In this document: piece by piece, positions 15,786 to 24,631 of the stretch
Position numbering within the stretch: the first letter of the stretch is position 1
How the letters are laid out: each line of letters begins with the position of its first letter
Source of the DNA: Eubacterium sp.
GTDB taxonomy: Bacteria; Bacillota; Clostridia; Oscillospirales; Acutalibacteraceae
Direction of reading: 5' to 3'
Assembly: GCA_029258375.1 (NCBI GenBank)
Contig: JARHZA010000002.1
Location: 5,001 to 69,000, forward strand
Length of the DNA stretch: 64,000 bases
The notes under the pieces: model-generated
What the model was told of the DNA's origin: nothing
What the model saw: the letters and a program-made list of their open reading frames with translations, nothing else
Database searches by the model: none
Program-made: the position numbers and the translations under genes

Positions 15786-16841
15786 TTATTTTACAGAAAA
15801 TCTAAATTCAGTTGTTGTTTTAAATTCTTTATTTGGTTCAACATAATTGAATGGGAATTCGTCTGCAAAGTTAACACTGTTTGGATAAAATTGTGTTTCA
15901 AGTGCAGCACCACGTCTGTAAGCAACTGTGCTATCGCCTTTTTTGCCACAAGGTTCTTTAGGTAACCAACCACCACAATATAACTGAATACCTGGTAAAT
16001 CGGTGTAAACTTCAAGTTGTCTTCCGCTTTCTTCATCATAAAGAACAGCAGCCTCTGCAAATTCACCCAATTTGTTTGTTAGGCAATAGTTGTTGTCATA
16101 ACCAATGCCCTCAGTTGTGTTATAAAATGGCTCGTCAATCTTGTCGCCAATTTTGTGCATTTCTGCAAAGTCAAGCATTGTGCCAGAAAGTGGGCAAAGT
16201 TTACCTGTTGGAAGGCTGTTTTCATCTGTTTCAGTAAATCTGTCTGCATTGATTTTAAGATAGTGGTTTTCAATAGTGCTATCAGGTTTGCAAGAAAGAT
16301 TGAAATATGCGTGGTTAGTTGGATTTGCGACAGTTTTCTTGTCACTTAAAATGGTATAATCAACACGAAGTACATTGTCTTCTGTAAAAGTGTATTTAAC
16401 TGTAAATGTGAAATTACCTGGGAAACCGTCTTCCATATCAGGAGAGAAAATTTCAAAAGTAATAGAATCATCAGTTGTGTCTTTAACATCCCAAATGCTG
16501 TGGCTAATTCTTCCGCCACCGTGAAGAGTCCATTCGCCTTGGTTAACTGGTGTGTGGTATTCTACTCCGTCAATAGAGAATTTTGCACCTGTAATTCTGT
16601 TTGCAACTCTGCCAACAACAAGACCTTGGAAACCAGTGTCTCCGTCAAGATAAGGTTCTGGATCATCGAAACCAAGAACGACATCGTCTAAAACTCCGTT
16701 TTTATCAGGAACTTTAATAGACTGAATACCTGCGCCAATTGTATGTAAAGAAACGGATGCACCGCTTTTGTTTGTGATTGTGTAAAGATAAACTTCTTCA
16801 CCATTATTTATAGTTCCAAACAATGATTTTTCTATGCTCAT
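15786..16841 (-). CDS. galM: Aldose 1-epimerase (galactose mutarotase)
   Basis: A 351-residue mutarotase that interconverts alpha and beta anomers of glucose or galactose before phosphorylation. Conserved residues are visible: Arg in GRVANRI (about 78-83), His107 in LHGGG, the catalytic acid His177 in NPTNHAYFNLS and the base Glu315 in ALETQFYPN. Full family length, cytoplasmic, no signal peptide. It is a single gene with its own promoter and a shared terminator, not linked to galK/galT. AAAGGGG precedes the ATG. Confidence 0.95.
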   Translation of the reverse strand: MSIEKSLFGTINNGEEVYLYTITNKSGASVSLHTIGAGIQSIKVPDKNGVLDDVVLGFDDPEPYLDGDTGFQGLVVGRVANRITGAKFSIDGVEYHTPVNQGEWTLHGGGRISHSIWDVKDTTDDSITFEIFSPDMEDGFPGNFTFTVKYTFTEDNVLRVDYTILSDKKTVANPTNHAYFNLSCKPDSTIENHYLKINADRFTETDENSLPTGKLCPLSGTMLDFAEMHKIGDKIDEPFYNTTEGIGYDNNYCLTNKLGEFAEAAVLYDEESGRQLEVYTDLPGIQLYCGGWLPKEPCGKKGDSTVAYRRGAALETQFYPNSVNFADEFPFNYVEPNKEFKTTTEFRFSVK

Positions 16842-16872
16842 TTAATGTACCCCTTTATTTATTATATCTTTG

Positions 16873-16901
16873 AGTATAATCCTAAATGTAAACAAATTCA
16901 A
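16873..16901 (-). promoter_or_regulatory. Probable sigma-A promoter of galM
   Basis: Minus-strand TTGAAT (16896-16901) and TATACT (16873-16878), 17-bp spacing, a little over 30 bases upstream of the start codon. Confidence 0.6.
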
Positions 16902-16908
16902 TACAATA

Positions 16909-16937
16909 TTGACTTTTGCAGTTATAAAATATATTCT
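16909..16937 (+). promoter_or_regulatory. Probable promoter of the FHA-rodA-PBP operon
   Basis: TTGACT (16909-16914) and TATTCT (16932-16937) with 17-bp spacing, facing away from galM. Confidence 0.5.
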
Positions 16938-16992
16938 TTATATGTACTAATATGTGTTTTTGTATATTTTAAATAAAGAAAGGATGTCCAAT

Positions 16993-17745
16993 TTGGATAG
17001 TTTATTATCTATAGCTACGGCAATATTAAGGTATGCGTTACCTATTTTTGCGTTAGTAGTTGTTTTTACCTGTGTAATATCTCTATTTAGAAACAGACCA
17101 AGAATTCACAAAATGGCACAACTTATTGATAAAAATAATGGCTCAGTTATTGAAATAGACCACTGGGAAACTTCAATAGGAAAATCAAAGGCAAACGATA
17201 TTGTTCTTCCATTTCCTACTGTTTCACGTTTTCATGCAGTTATTGCCAAAAAAAGAAAAGAATGGGTTATAACTGATACTTTTTCAAGAAACGGTATTTT
17301 GGTTAATGGTCAAAAAGTTGATGGTAAATCTCAACTTGAAGATGGCGATGTTATAGAAATTGGTGGCGTACCGCTTGAATTTCAGTGTGCTGAGGCTCTT
17401 TCAAGTCAAACTAAGCAAGAACTCAAAGACCAAACTAATAATCCAAATAATAGAATTGTTGCGTATGCAGTTTTAGTTGATGTTAAAAGTCATAAGCCTA
17501 TCTATATTAAGAAAAAAGATGTTCTTATTGGACGTGGTCCAGAATGTGACATACAAATTTTGTCAGATGCGGTATCAACAGAGCACGCAAGAATACACGA
17601 AACTTCAAAAGGTTTTGCTTTGTCTGATTTAGATAGTCATAATGGAACAAAACTAAACGGCAGATACATAACAGAACCACAACTTATTTTTGAAGAAGAT
17701 ATGATAACATTTGGAGACAGAGTGTTTGTCTTTTATGAAAGGTAA
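16993..17745 (+). CDS. Membrane protein with two FHA domains
   Basis: About 250 residues: one N-terminal membrane helix (about 10-32) and two forkhead-associated domains. The first spans about 59-126 (SRFHAVI at 78-84, NGILVNG), the second about 174-247 (GRGPEC, STEHARIH, NGTKLNG). FHA domains bind phosphothreonine, so this is likely an adaptor read by a Ser/Thr kinase and linked to wall synthesis. It is first in an operon with RodA and a transpeptidase, as in the mycobacterial fhaB-rodA-pbpA arrangement, but no kinase or phosphatase gene is adjacent. AAAGAAAGG sits nine bases before TTG 16993 but abuts ATG 16984, so TTG is the better start. Confidence 0.87.
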   Translation: MDSLLSIATAILRYALPIFALVVVFTCVISLFRNRPRIHKMAQLIDKNNGSVIEIDHWETSIGKSKANDIVLPFPTVSRFHAVIAKKRKEWVITDTFSRNGILVNGQKVDGKSQLEDGDVIEIGGVPLEFQCAEALSSQTKQELKDQTNNPNNRIVAYAVLVDVKSHKPIYIKKKDVLIGRGPECDIQILSDAVSTEHARIHETSKGFALSDLDSHNGTKLNGRYITEPQLIFEEDMITFGDRVFVFYER

Positions 17746-17755
17746 GGTGTAAAAT

Positions 17756-19024
17756 ATGGCGAAAAATAAAATAAAAAGAACACCAAAGATAAAGCCAATA
17801 AATAATTTTGCAATTCTTGCTTTTCTATCTGTTTTTCAAATGGTAACAGCATTTTGTGCAGGATATAGAGCAAACGATGAATATAAAACAATAGTTGTTA
17901 TTGCAATGGCACTTTTTGTTATAACAGAGTGGGTTTATCTTATTATATTCTATACAGCACTTCATAGGCGAAACTTTGAACTTGAATTGCTTGCTTTTTT
18001 TCTTTGTGGAACTGGTCTTGCGGCAGGCGGTTCAATAAATGCAATGGCAGCTTTTAAACAATATTTTATGATACTTGCTGGTATACTCATATTTATCTTT
18101 ATGGTTTATTTACTTGGTAACCTTGATTTGTGTATGAAATTAAGGCGATGGGTTGCTGTTGCTGCAATACTTCTTTTAATTGTAAATTTGATTTTAGGAA
18201 AAAACAAAAATGGTGCAAACAACTGGGTTGAAATTGCAGGAATTACATTTCAACCTTCAGAATTTGTTAAAATAGCATTTATATTTGTAGGTGCTGCAAC
18301 TCTTGAAAAAATTCAAACAAGCAAAAATATTTTTGCTTTTATTGGATTTTCGGTTGCGTGCGTTGGTGCTCTTATCTTAATAAAAGACTTGGGTACTGCT
18401 CTTGTGTTTTTTGTAACATTCCTTATTATTGCATTTATGAATTCAGGCGATATTAAAACAATTATTCTTGCAATAGCATCGGCAGTGATGGGAGCAGGAA
18501 TTGTTGTTAAATATAAGTCGTATGTAACGGCACGTTTTTCAGTTTACAGACACGTGTTTGATAAAGAGTTCTATAATGGAAGTGGATTTCAACAAACAAG
18601 AACTCTTGTTGGACTTGCTTCTGGTGGACTTTTTGGCCTTGGTATAGGTCACGGAAATGTTAGGCGTGTTGCCTTTTCTTCAACAGACCTTATTTTTGGT
18701 GTTATTTGTGAAGAGTGGGGCTTTATTTTCGGCATAATTCTTGTTTTAACATTTGTGTTTATTGCTATATCTGCACTTGTTAATTCAATTGCTGCACGTT
18801 CAACATTCTATTCAATTGCCGCAGTTGCCGGTGCTGGTATGTTCCTTTTCCAAGCAGCACTTAATATTTTTGGTATTACAGATGTTCTTCCACTTACAGG
18901 TGTTACACTTCCTTTTGTAAGCCAAGGTGGTTCATCAATGATGTGTTGTTGGGGTGTCCTTGCATTTATTAAAGCATCTGACGTGCGTACCTACAATTAT
19001 CTTGGAGGTGCAAAGAAGAAATGA
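17756..19024 (+). CDS. RodA/FtsW/SpoVE family peptidoglycan polymerase
   Basis: A 422-residue SEDS glycosyltransferase with about ten membrane helices that polymerises lipid II into glycan strands. Family motifs include GANNWVEIAGITFQPSEF, IKDLGTAL (the essential Asp), QTRTLVGLASGGLFGLGIG and GVICEEWG. SEDS enzymes work with a class B PBP, which is the next gene, overlapping by four bases. Whether it serves elongation (RodA) or sporulation (SpoVE) cannot be decided; the FHA-RodA-PbpA setting favours wall elongation. Confidence 0.93.
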   Translation: MAKNKIKRTPKIKPINNFAILAFLSVFQMVTAFCAGYRANDEYKTIVVIAMALFVITEWVYLIIFYTALHRRNFELELLAFFLCGTGLAAGGSINAMAAFKQYFMILAGILIFIFMVYLLGNLDLCMKLRRWVAVAAILLLIVNLILGKNKNGANNWVEIAGITFQPSEFVKIAFIFVGAATLEKIQTSKNIFAFIGFSVACVGALILIKDLGTALVFFVTFLIIAFMNSGDIKTIILAIASAVMGAGIVVKYKSYVTARFSVYRHVFDKEFYNGSGFQQTRTLVGLASGGLFGLGIGHGNVRRVAFSSTDLIFGVICEEWGFIFGIILVLTFVFIAISALVNSIAARSTFYSIAAVAGAGMFLFQAALNIFGITDVLPLTGVTLPFVSQGGSSMMCCWGVLAFIKASDVRTYNYLGGAKKK

Positions 19025-20424
19025 AAATGATAACAAGAAGAGCCATTTTCCTTTGGATTATGTGCATACTTTTCGTAGGTGGATTAGGCTTTATGACTTT
19101 TAGTCTTGTTACTAATAGTGATGATTGGGTTATGAAACCTTATAACAGGCATATTTATAAAGATGGTCAACTTGTTGCAGCAGGTGCAATCAAAGACCGT
19201 GACGGTGTTGTTTTAAGTGAAACAAAAGACGGCAAACGTGTTTATAATGAAAATAAAGATATAAGAATGTCAACTCTTCACGTAGTTGGCGACACAAGAA
19301 ACTTTATTTCAACAGGGGTTCAGTCAAAATTTGAATCTGAACTTGTTGGGTATAATCTTTTTTCTGGTGTTTATAATATAAACAAAAATGGTGGGGGTAA
19401 CGATATTAGCCTTACAATAGATTCTGAGGTTAACAAAGTTGCACTTAAAGCACTTGGCAATAAAAAGGGCACTATTGCAGTTGTAAACTACAAAACAGGT
19501 GATATTGTTTCTATGGTTTCAACTCCAACTTATGATGTTAATAATGTTCCTTCTGATATAAATAAGTCGGAAGAATATGAAGGTGTTTATATCAACAGAT
19601 TTTTTAGAGGGCTTTATACACCTGGTTCAACTTTTAAAGTTGTAACATCAATTTCAGCACTTGAAAATAAAGGCGATAGTGTTTATAAAGAAAAGTTTAA
19701 GTGTAACAGAGTTTTTGACGTAGACGGAATTAAAGAAGACGAAATTATTTGTAATGCTCGCCATGGTTCAATTTCTTTTGAAGAAGCACTTGCTAAAAGT
19801 TGTAATATTGCATTTTCTCAAATAGCTATTGAATTAGGCCCAGAAAAACTTGCAAATACAGTTGAAAAATTGGGACTTACTTCTCCTGTTAAAATTAGTA
19901 ATAATATTGTTACTGAAAAAGGCAGATTTTATCTTAAACCAAACGATGCAGACGCTCTTGTTGGTTGGACCGGTATTGGTCAGGGTGACACACTTGTTTG
20001 CCCAGCATCAATGCTTCGTTTAATGTGTGCTATTGCAAATGATGGAAAAGCAGTGCCATTTAATCTTGTTAGCGATATTAAAGATGCAGCAGGCAAAGAA
20101 GTGGGATTCAAACAGAAAGATGATGAAGTTCAACTTTTAAGTTCTGATGTTGCATCAAAGATGAAAGATCTTATGCGAAATAATGTTAAAAAGCAGTATG
20201 GTGATTCAAATTACAAAGGTCTTAGCCTTTGCGCAAAATCTGGTACTGCTCAAATTGATGATGTTGATGAACATAACACTGCTTGGTTTGTTGGTTTTAT
20301 GGATGATGCAGATCATCCTTATGCTTTTGTTGTTGTTGCAGAAAAGGGTAACTCAGGTTCTAAAACAGCAGGTCCAATGGCTAACAAAGTTCTTCAAGCA
20401 GTAGTAGAACAGGATAAAAAATAA
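19021..20424 (+). CDS. Class B penicillin-binding protein, PbpA-type transpeptidase
   Basis: A 467-residue peptidoglycan transpeptidase anchored by an N-terminal helix (about 9-29). The three active-site motifs are clear: SxxK at Ser203-TFK206, SxN at Ser260-Cys-Asn262 and KSG at 406-408. It is short, with a reduced N-terminal dimerisation region of about 130 residues and no PASTA repeats, resembling the PbpA of the mycobacterial and clostridial FHA-RodA-PbpA cluster. It cross-links glycan strands made by the adjacent SEDS protein and is a beta-lactam target. Its start overlaps the end of the RodA-like gene and its stop shares a base with the hflX start, implying tight coupling. Confidence 0.93.
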   Translation: MKMITRRAIFLWIMCILFVGGLGFMTFSLVTNSDDWVMKPYNRHIYKDGQLVAAGAIKDRDGVVLSETKDGKRVYNENKDIRMSTLHVVGDTRNFISTGVQSKFESELVGYNLFSGVYNINKNGGGNDISLTIDSEVNKVALKALGNKKGTIAVVNYKTGDIVSMVSTPTYDVNNVPSDINKSEEYEGVYINRFFRGLYTPGSTFKVVTSISALENKGDSVYKEKFKCNRVFDVDGIKEDEIICNARHGSISFEEALAKSCNIAFSQIAIELGPEKLANTVEKLGLTSPVKISNNIVTEKGRFYLKPNDADALVGWTGIGQGDTLVCPASMLRLMCAIANDGKAVPFNLVSDIKDAAGKEVGFKQKDDEVQLLSSDVASKMKDLMRNNVKKQYGDSNYKGLSLCAKSGTAQIDDVDEHNTAWFVGFMDDADHPYAFVVVAEKGNSGSKTAGPMANKVLQAVVEQDKK

Positions 20425-21677
20425 TGGAAATAAATGAAGAAAAAACAGAAAAAGCACTTTTAATTTCTGTTGATACAGGCGAATTTGACGCCGAAGTTTC
20501 AATAAACGAACTTGCAGAACTTGCAGATACAGCAGGCGCAGAAGTTCTTGGTATGATGATACAAAAAAGAGAGGCTCCATCTGGTGCCTCTTTTGTGGGT
20601 ACTGGCAGACTTAATGAAATAACAGAGTTTTGCCGAAATAATGATGTTGATTTAGTTATTGCAGATGGCGAACTATCTCCAGTTCAGGTAAGAAATATTG
20701 AAGATGCAACAGGTGTAAGAGTAGTTGACAGAACCACTTTGATTCTTGATATTTTTGCAAAAAGAGCAAGATCTGCAGAAGGTAAAATTCAAGTTGAACT
20801 TGCTCAACTTAAATATTCTCTTCCACGTCTTTCAGGTCAGGGCACAAGCCTTTCAAGACTTGGCGGTGGAATCGGCACAAGAGGTCCTGGAGAAACAAAA
20901 CTTGAATCTGATAAACGCCATATAAGACGCAGAATACAGTATTTAAAAGAAGACCTTGATAAAATAGAAAAAAGACGTCTTGCTATGCATAAACGCAGAC
21001 AAAAAAATGGCGTTGAAACAGTTGCAATAGTTGGCTACACAAACGTTGGCAAATCAACTCTTATGAATTATTTAACCAATGCAGGAGTTCTTCAAGAAGA
21101 TAAACTTTTTGCAACGCTTGATCCAACCGCTCGAAAACTTGTTTTGCCAGATGGCAGACAGGTTATGATTGTTGACACTGTTGGTCTTGTACGCCGTTTG
21201 CCTCATCAACTTGTAGATGCTTTTCGCTCAACACTTGAAGAGGCATCTTGGGCAGATTTAATTCTTAATGTTTGTGATGCATCAAGTGATGAATGTGATG
21301 AGCATATTAAAGTGACTAATGATTTATTATCTTCACTTGGCTGTGACGGCAAGCCTATAATAAACGTTCTTAATAAGTGTGATTTAGTTCCTTCTATACT
21401 TGATTATCCACTTATTGGAAACAGTGTTCACGTTAGTGCAAGAACAGGATACGGAATTGAAGAGTTGCTACAAAAAATAAATGACTCTTTGCCTAAAAAA
21501 AGACAAAAGGTAAAGCTTCTTATTCCTTTTACTCAAGGCAGAATTGCAAATGAACTTAGAAAATATGGTATTGTTCAATCTGAAGAATATACACCAGACG
21601 GACTACTTGTTGTTGCAACTATAGAAATTCAATATCTTGAAACTATAAAAGAATATATTGTTTCGCAGGGTGAATAA
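20424..21677 (+). CDS. hflX: GTPase HflX
   Basis: A 417-residue translational GTPase that binds the 50S subunit and splits stalled ribosomes under stress. The N-terminal ribosome-binding domain carries the family block GQGTSLSRLGGGIGTRGPGE. The G domain has G1 GYTNVGKST, G3 DTVG and G4 NKCD, in the usual order. Length is standard. The ATG overlaps the stop of the PBP gene by one base, so it is probably co-transcribed with the wall operon, although the function is unrelated. Confidence 0.96.
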   Translation: MEINEEKTEKALLISVDTGEFDAEVSINELAELADTAGAEVLGMMIQKREAPSGASFVGTGRLNEITEFCRNNDVDLVIADGELSPVQVRNIEDATGVRVVDRTTLILDIFAKRARSAEGKIQVELAQLKYSLPRLSGQGTSLSRLGGGIGTRGPGETKLESDKRHIRRRIQYLKEDLDKIEKRRLAMHKRRQKNGVETVAIVGYTNVGKSTLMNYLTNAGVLQEDKLFATLDPTARKLVLPDGRQVMIVDTVGLVRRLPHQLVDAFRSTLEEASWADLILNVCDASSDECDEHIKVTNDLLSSLGCDGKPIINVLNKCDLVPSILDYPLIGNSVHVSARTGYGIEELLQKINDSLPKKRQKVKLLIPFTQGRIANELRKYGIVQSEEYTPDGLLVVATIEIQYLETIKEYIVSQGE

Positions 21678-21762
21678 TAAAAAATTTATTTATATAGAAA
21701 ATAATTTCTATAATATATAATATTTTTTAATTTTAAATCATAGAATCATTAGAGGTGATTTT

Positions 21763-22236
21763 ATGAAGATGCTTACATTAAGGATGAAACCAAAAACAAT
21801 TTTTGGAATCATTCTTATTATCACAGGCGTTGTTGTTATAATGATAACTTTTTTCTCTAATCATGTTGACGTAAAAGGTACAAATGTTATGAGTGCGGTA
21901 ACGCTTGAAACTAACGAAGAACGTGAAGATTATTTAAAATCTCTTGGTTGGGAATTTAATACGAACTTCACAGAAAAAGAAATTAAAATTCCTGCTGAAT
22001 TTAATGATACTTATAACAAATATAATGATATCCAAAAATCACAGGGCTTTGACCTTTCAAAATATAAAGGCGAAACGGTAAAAGTTTATACATATAATAT
22101 AACTAATTATAACGGTTGCGAAAACAGAGATTGCATATATGCCAATCTTCTTGTTTATAACAATATTTTAATAGGTGGAGATGTTTGCTCAACTTCTGTT
22201 TCAGATGGTTTTATGCAGGCATTAAAAAAGAAGTAG
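21763..22236 (+). CDS. DUF4830 domain-containing membrane-anchored protein
   Basis: A 157-residue protein with one N-terminal transmembrane helix (about 13-31) and an extracytoplasmic domain matching DUF4830: EEREDYLKSLGWEF, then IPAEFNDTYNKYNDIQKSQGFDLSKYKG, then YANLLVYNNILIGGDVCS. The family is uncharacterised and common in Clostridia. Two closely spaced Cys (NGCENRDC) and a later Cys may bond outside the cell. GAGGTGA precedes the ATG. It sits four bases before an RsuA-type gene, so they are co-transcribed; no function follows from that. Confidence 0.85.
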   Translation: MKMLTLRMKPKTIFGIILIITGVVVIMITFFSNHVDVKGTNVMSAVTLETNEEREDYLKSLGWEFNTNFTEKEIKIPAEFNDTYNKYNDIQKSQGFDLSKYKGETVKVYTYNITNYNGCENRDCIYANLLVYNNILIGGDVCSTSVSDGFMQALKKK

Positions 22237-22240
22237 ATAA

Positions 22241-22954
22241 ATGGAAAGAATAGATAAGATTATTGCAAAAGAGCTAAATATTGGCAGAAGTGATGCAAAA
22301 TCACTAATTAAATCAGGCAAAGTATTTTTAAACGGTGAAAAAGTAAAATCATCAAATCAAAAATTTGATGAGGAAAAAGATATTTTAAATGTTGATGGAA
22401 AGGAAGTTAAATCAAGAAAATTTGTTTATATAATGATGAACAAACCTAAGGGTGTGATTTCCTCAACAGACGGACGCAAAACTGGCGAAAAAACAGTTGT
22501 TGATATTTTGCCGGAAGAAATGAAAAGAAAAAAACTTTTTCCTGCTGGCAGACTTGATAAAGATACAACAGGCTTTATGTTAATTACTGATGATGGTGAA
22601 TTTGCACATAAAATATTAAACCCTAAACACCACATTCCAAAAACATATATTGCAACGCTTGATAAACCTTTTGATGAAAAAGTTATAAATGCGTTTGAAA
22701 TGGGTATTACTATTGGAGAAGATATTTGCTTGCCTGCGAAACTTGAACCGGTAGGTAATGATTTTTGCAAAGGTATGGTAACAATTAACCAAGGTATGTA
22801 TCATCAAATTAAACGAATGTTTAAAAGATGTGGCATAGAAGTTGTTGAACTTGAACGAATCAAAATGGGCAAACTTGAGCTTGATAAGGATTTGTTGAGT
22901 GGAGAATGTAAATATCTTAATGAAAATGAAATAAATTTAATAAATTCTCGATAA
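22241..22954 (+). CDS. rsuA: RsuA-family 16S rRNA pseudouridine synthase
   Basis: A 237-residue enzyme with an N-terminal S4 RNA-binding domain (about 1-60) and a catalytic core whose GRLDKDTTG motif holds catalytic Asp106. The YIMMNKPKGVISS start of the core is also typical. Members convert uridine 516 of 16S rRNA, or a related rRNA position, to pseudouridine. The exact target (RsuA, RluB or RluF type) is not certain from sequence alone. It is the last gene of the operon and is followed by a terminator. Confidence 0.88.
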   Translation: MERIDKIIAKELNIGRSDAKSLIKSGKVFLNGEKVKSSNQKFDEEKDILNVDGKEVKSRKFVYIMMNKPKGVISSTDGRKTGEKTVVDILPEEMKRKKLFPAGRLDKDTTGFMLITDDGEFAHKILNPKHHIPKTYIATLDKPFDEKVINAFEMGITIGEDICLPAKLEPVGNDFCKGMVTINQGMYHQIKRMFKRCGIEVVELERIKMGKLELDKDLLSGECKYLNENEINLINSR

Positions 22955-22960
22955 TTATTG

Positions 22961-23013
22961 AGCACAATATGTATGAATTTTAGTGAAATTAACACAACAT
23001 ATTGTGCTTTTTT
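22961..23013 (+). terminator. Rho-independent terminator after rsuA
   Basis: Arms AGCACAATATGT and ACATATTGTGCT enclose a 24-nt loop and are followed by TTTTTT. Confidence 0.88.
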
Positions 23014-23075
23014 ACTGATTTTTTAAAAGTTTATGCAAGTTAAACAAAAAAATATAAAAAAAGATGCTAAAATGG

Positions 23076-23104
23076 TTGCAAATTGTTTATAAGCCTTGTA
23101 TAAT
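23076..23104 (+). promoter_or_regulatory. Strong sigma-A promoter of the CdaR-like gene
   Basis: TTGCAA (23076-23081) and a perfect TATAAT (23099-23104) with 17-bp spacing, about 70 bases before the start codon. Confidence 0.75.
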
Positions 23105-23174
23105 ATGAACAAGAGAGTTGCTTTGCTTTTGTGCAAGTTTATCTCACAATTAGTTATTTAAGGGAGGAATCATT

Positions 23175-24260
23175 GTGCCAAACAGATTATTTCAAGGTAT
23201 TGTAAACCAAATGAGAGACTCAATCGACCGTAATATAGGCGTTGTTGATGAAAGTGGATCAGTTATCGCTTGTTCAGAACTTGGACAAATGGGCGAAATT
23301 CGTAAAGGTATTGTAGCAGCAGGAGTATTTTCTGGAATGCAAACTTGTGTAGACGGTTACACATATAAAGCATTTGGAAATTCTGTTCATCCAGAATACG
23401 CAGTTTTTCTTGAGGGAACAGATGAAATGAGCAAGCGTTATGCAGACCTCATTGCTATTTCTCTTGAGCAAATTAAACAAAATAATGATGAAAAATTTGA
23501 CCGTTCTAATTTTGTTAAAAACGTTATTCTTGATAACATTCTCCCAGGCGATATATATATTAAGAGTCGTGAACTTCATTTTAATAACGACGCAACAAGA
23601 GTAGTATTTATTATTAGAGTAACTCAACAAACAGATGTTTCAGTTTATGATGTTATTCAAAACTTTTTCCCAGATAAAACAAAAGACTTTGTTGTTAATG
23701 TAAACGAAAACGACATTGCACTTATCAAAGAAGTTAGACCAAACGTTGAAATTAAAGATCTTGAAAAACTTGCTCGTTCGATTTGCGATACTCTTTCAAC
23801 AGAATTTTATTGTAACGCAGTTGTTGGTATTGGCACTTGTGTTACTGGTATTAAGGATCTTGCTCACTCATTTAAAGAAGCTCAAGTAGCTCTTGAAGTT
23901 GGTAAGGTGTTTGATACCGAACAACCAATAGTAAGCTATGAAAATCTTGGTATTGCAAGACTTATTTATCAGCTTCCTACAACTCTTTGTGATATGTTCC
24001 TTAAAGAAGTTTTCAAAACAGGTTCAATTGAATCTCTTGATCAAGAAACATTGTTTACAATTCAAAAATTCTTTGAAAACAATCTTAACGTATCAGAAAC
24101 AAGCCGTAAACTTTTTGTTCATCGTAACACACTTGTTTACCGTCTTGAAAAAATTAAAAAGATTACTGGTCTTGACTTAAGAGAATTTGATGACGCTATT
24201 GTCTTTAAAGTAGCTCTTATGGTTAACAAGTATCTTGAATCAAGCCCAATCAAATATTAA
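23175..24260 (+). CDS. CdaR/PucR-type transcriptional regulator
   Basis: A 361-residue regulator. The N-terminal region (NRLFQGIVNQMRDSIDRNIGVVD) resembles the diacid-recognition domain of CdaR. A middle GGDEF-like region follows, and the C-terminus is a PucR-type helix-turn-helix (NVSETSRKLFVHRNTLVYRL ... ITGLDLREFDDA). CdaR activates glucarate/galactarate use in E. coli, but no diacid genes are near, and in Clostridia such genes often precede ftsEX without known targets. The gene uses a GTG start behind an excellent AGGGAGG. Codon use is richer in C-ending codons than its neighbours, hinting at higher expression. Confidence 0.87.
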   Translation: MPNRLFQGIVNQMRDSIDRNIGVVDESGSVIACSELGQMGEIRKGIVAAGVFSGMQTCVDGYTYKAFGNSVHPEYAVFLEGTDEMSKRYADLIAISLEQIKQNNDEKFDRSNFVKNVILDNILPGDIYIKSRELHFNNDATRVVFIIRVTQQTDVSVYDVIQNFFPDKTKDFVVNVNENDIALIKEVRPNVEIKDLEKLARSICDTLSTEFYCNAVVGIGTCVTGIKDLAHSFKEAQVALEVGKVFDTEQPIVSYENLGIARLIYQLPTTLCDMFLKEVFKTGSIESLDQETLFTIQKFFENNLNVSETSRKLFVHRNTLVYRLEKIKKITGLDLREFDDAIVFKVALMVNKYLESSPIKY

Positions 24261-24270
24261 AATTACACAA

Positions 24271-24311
24271 AAAGCACCTACTTTTATAGTAAGTGCTTTT
24301 TTATTTTTTGC
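24271..24311 (+). terminator. Rho-independent terminator after the CdaR-like gene
   Basis: AAGCAC-C-TACT/AGTAAGTGCTT stem with one bulge, followed by TTTTTTATTTTTT. Confidence 0.85.
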
Positions 24312-24631
24312 ACTTTTTTTATGTTATGGGATAATATGACAAATTTACCAAAAAAATATTTACAAAGTAGTTACAGTGTTTACAAATAAATAACAATTAG
24401 CTATTGATTTATGTAACTTGTTGCGTTATTATATATTAGAATTATATTGGGATAGTTTTAATAATTGCATTTTATGCATAGTTAAAATTATTAGACAATG
24501 TTGATTCGTAACAATCAAGTTTTTGCAAGTTTTAATGAATAAAATTTTGAAATTTTGCTAAAATTTGTGTTATATGAGAGATTAAGAGAAAAACTATTTT
24601 TAACTAAATTGATAATGAAGAGGTAACATTT
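24312..24631 (+). other. Intergenic leader region of the ftsEX operon
   Basis: About 320 bases with no gene. Two promoter-like pairs are seen: TTGCGT (24421-24426) with TATATT (24443-24448), 16 bp apart; and TTGAAA (24547-24552) with TTATAT (24570-24575), 17 bp apart. The second would give a short leader. No riboswitch was recognised. Confidence 0.45.

Noticed and set aside
24261-24631. Small RNA or riboswitch upstream of ftsE
   Set aside because: No conserved aptamer or strong structure apart from the CdaR gene's terminator could be recognised.
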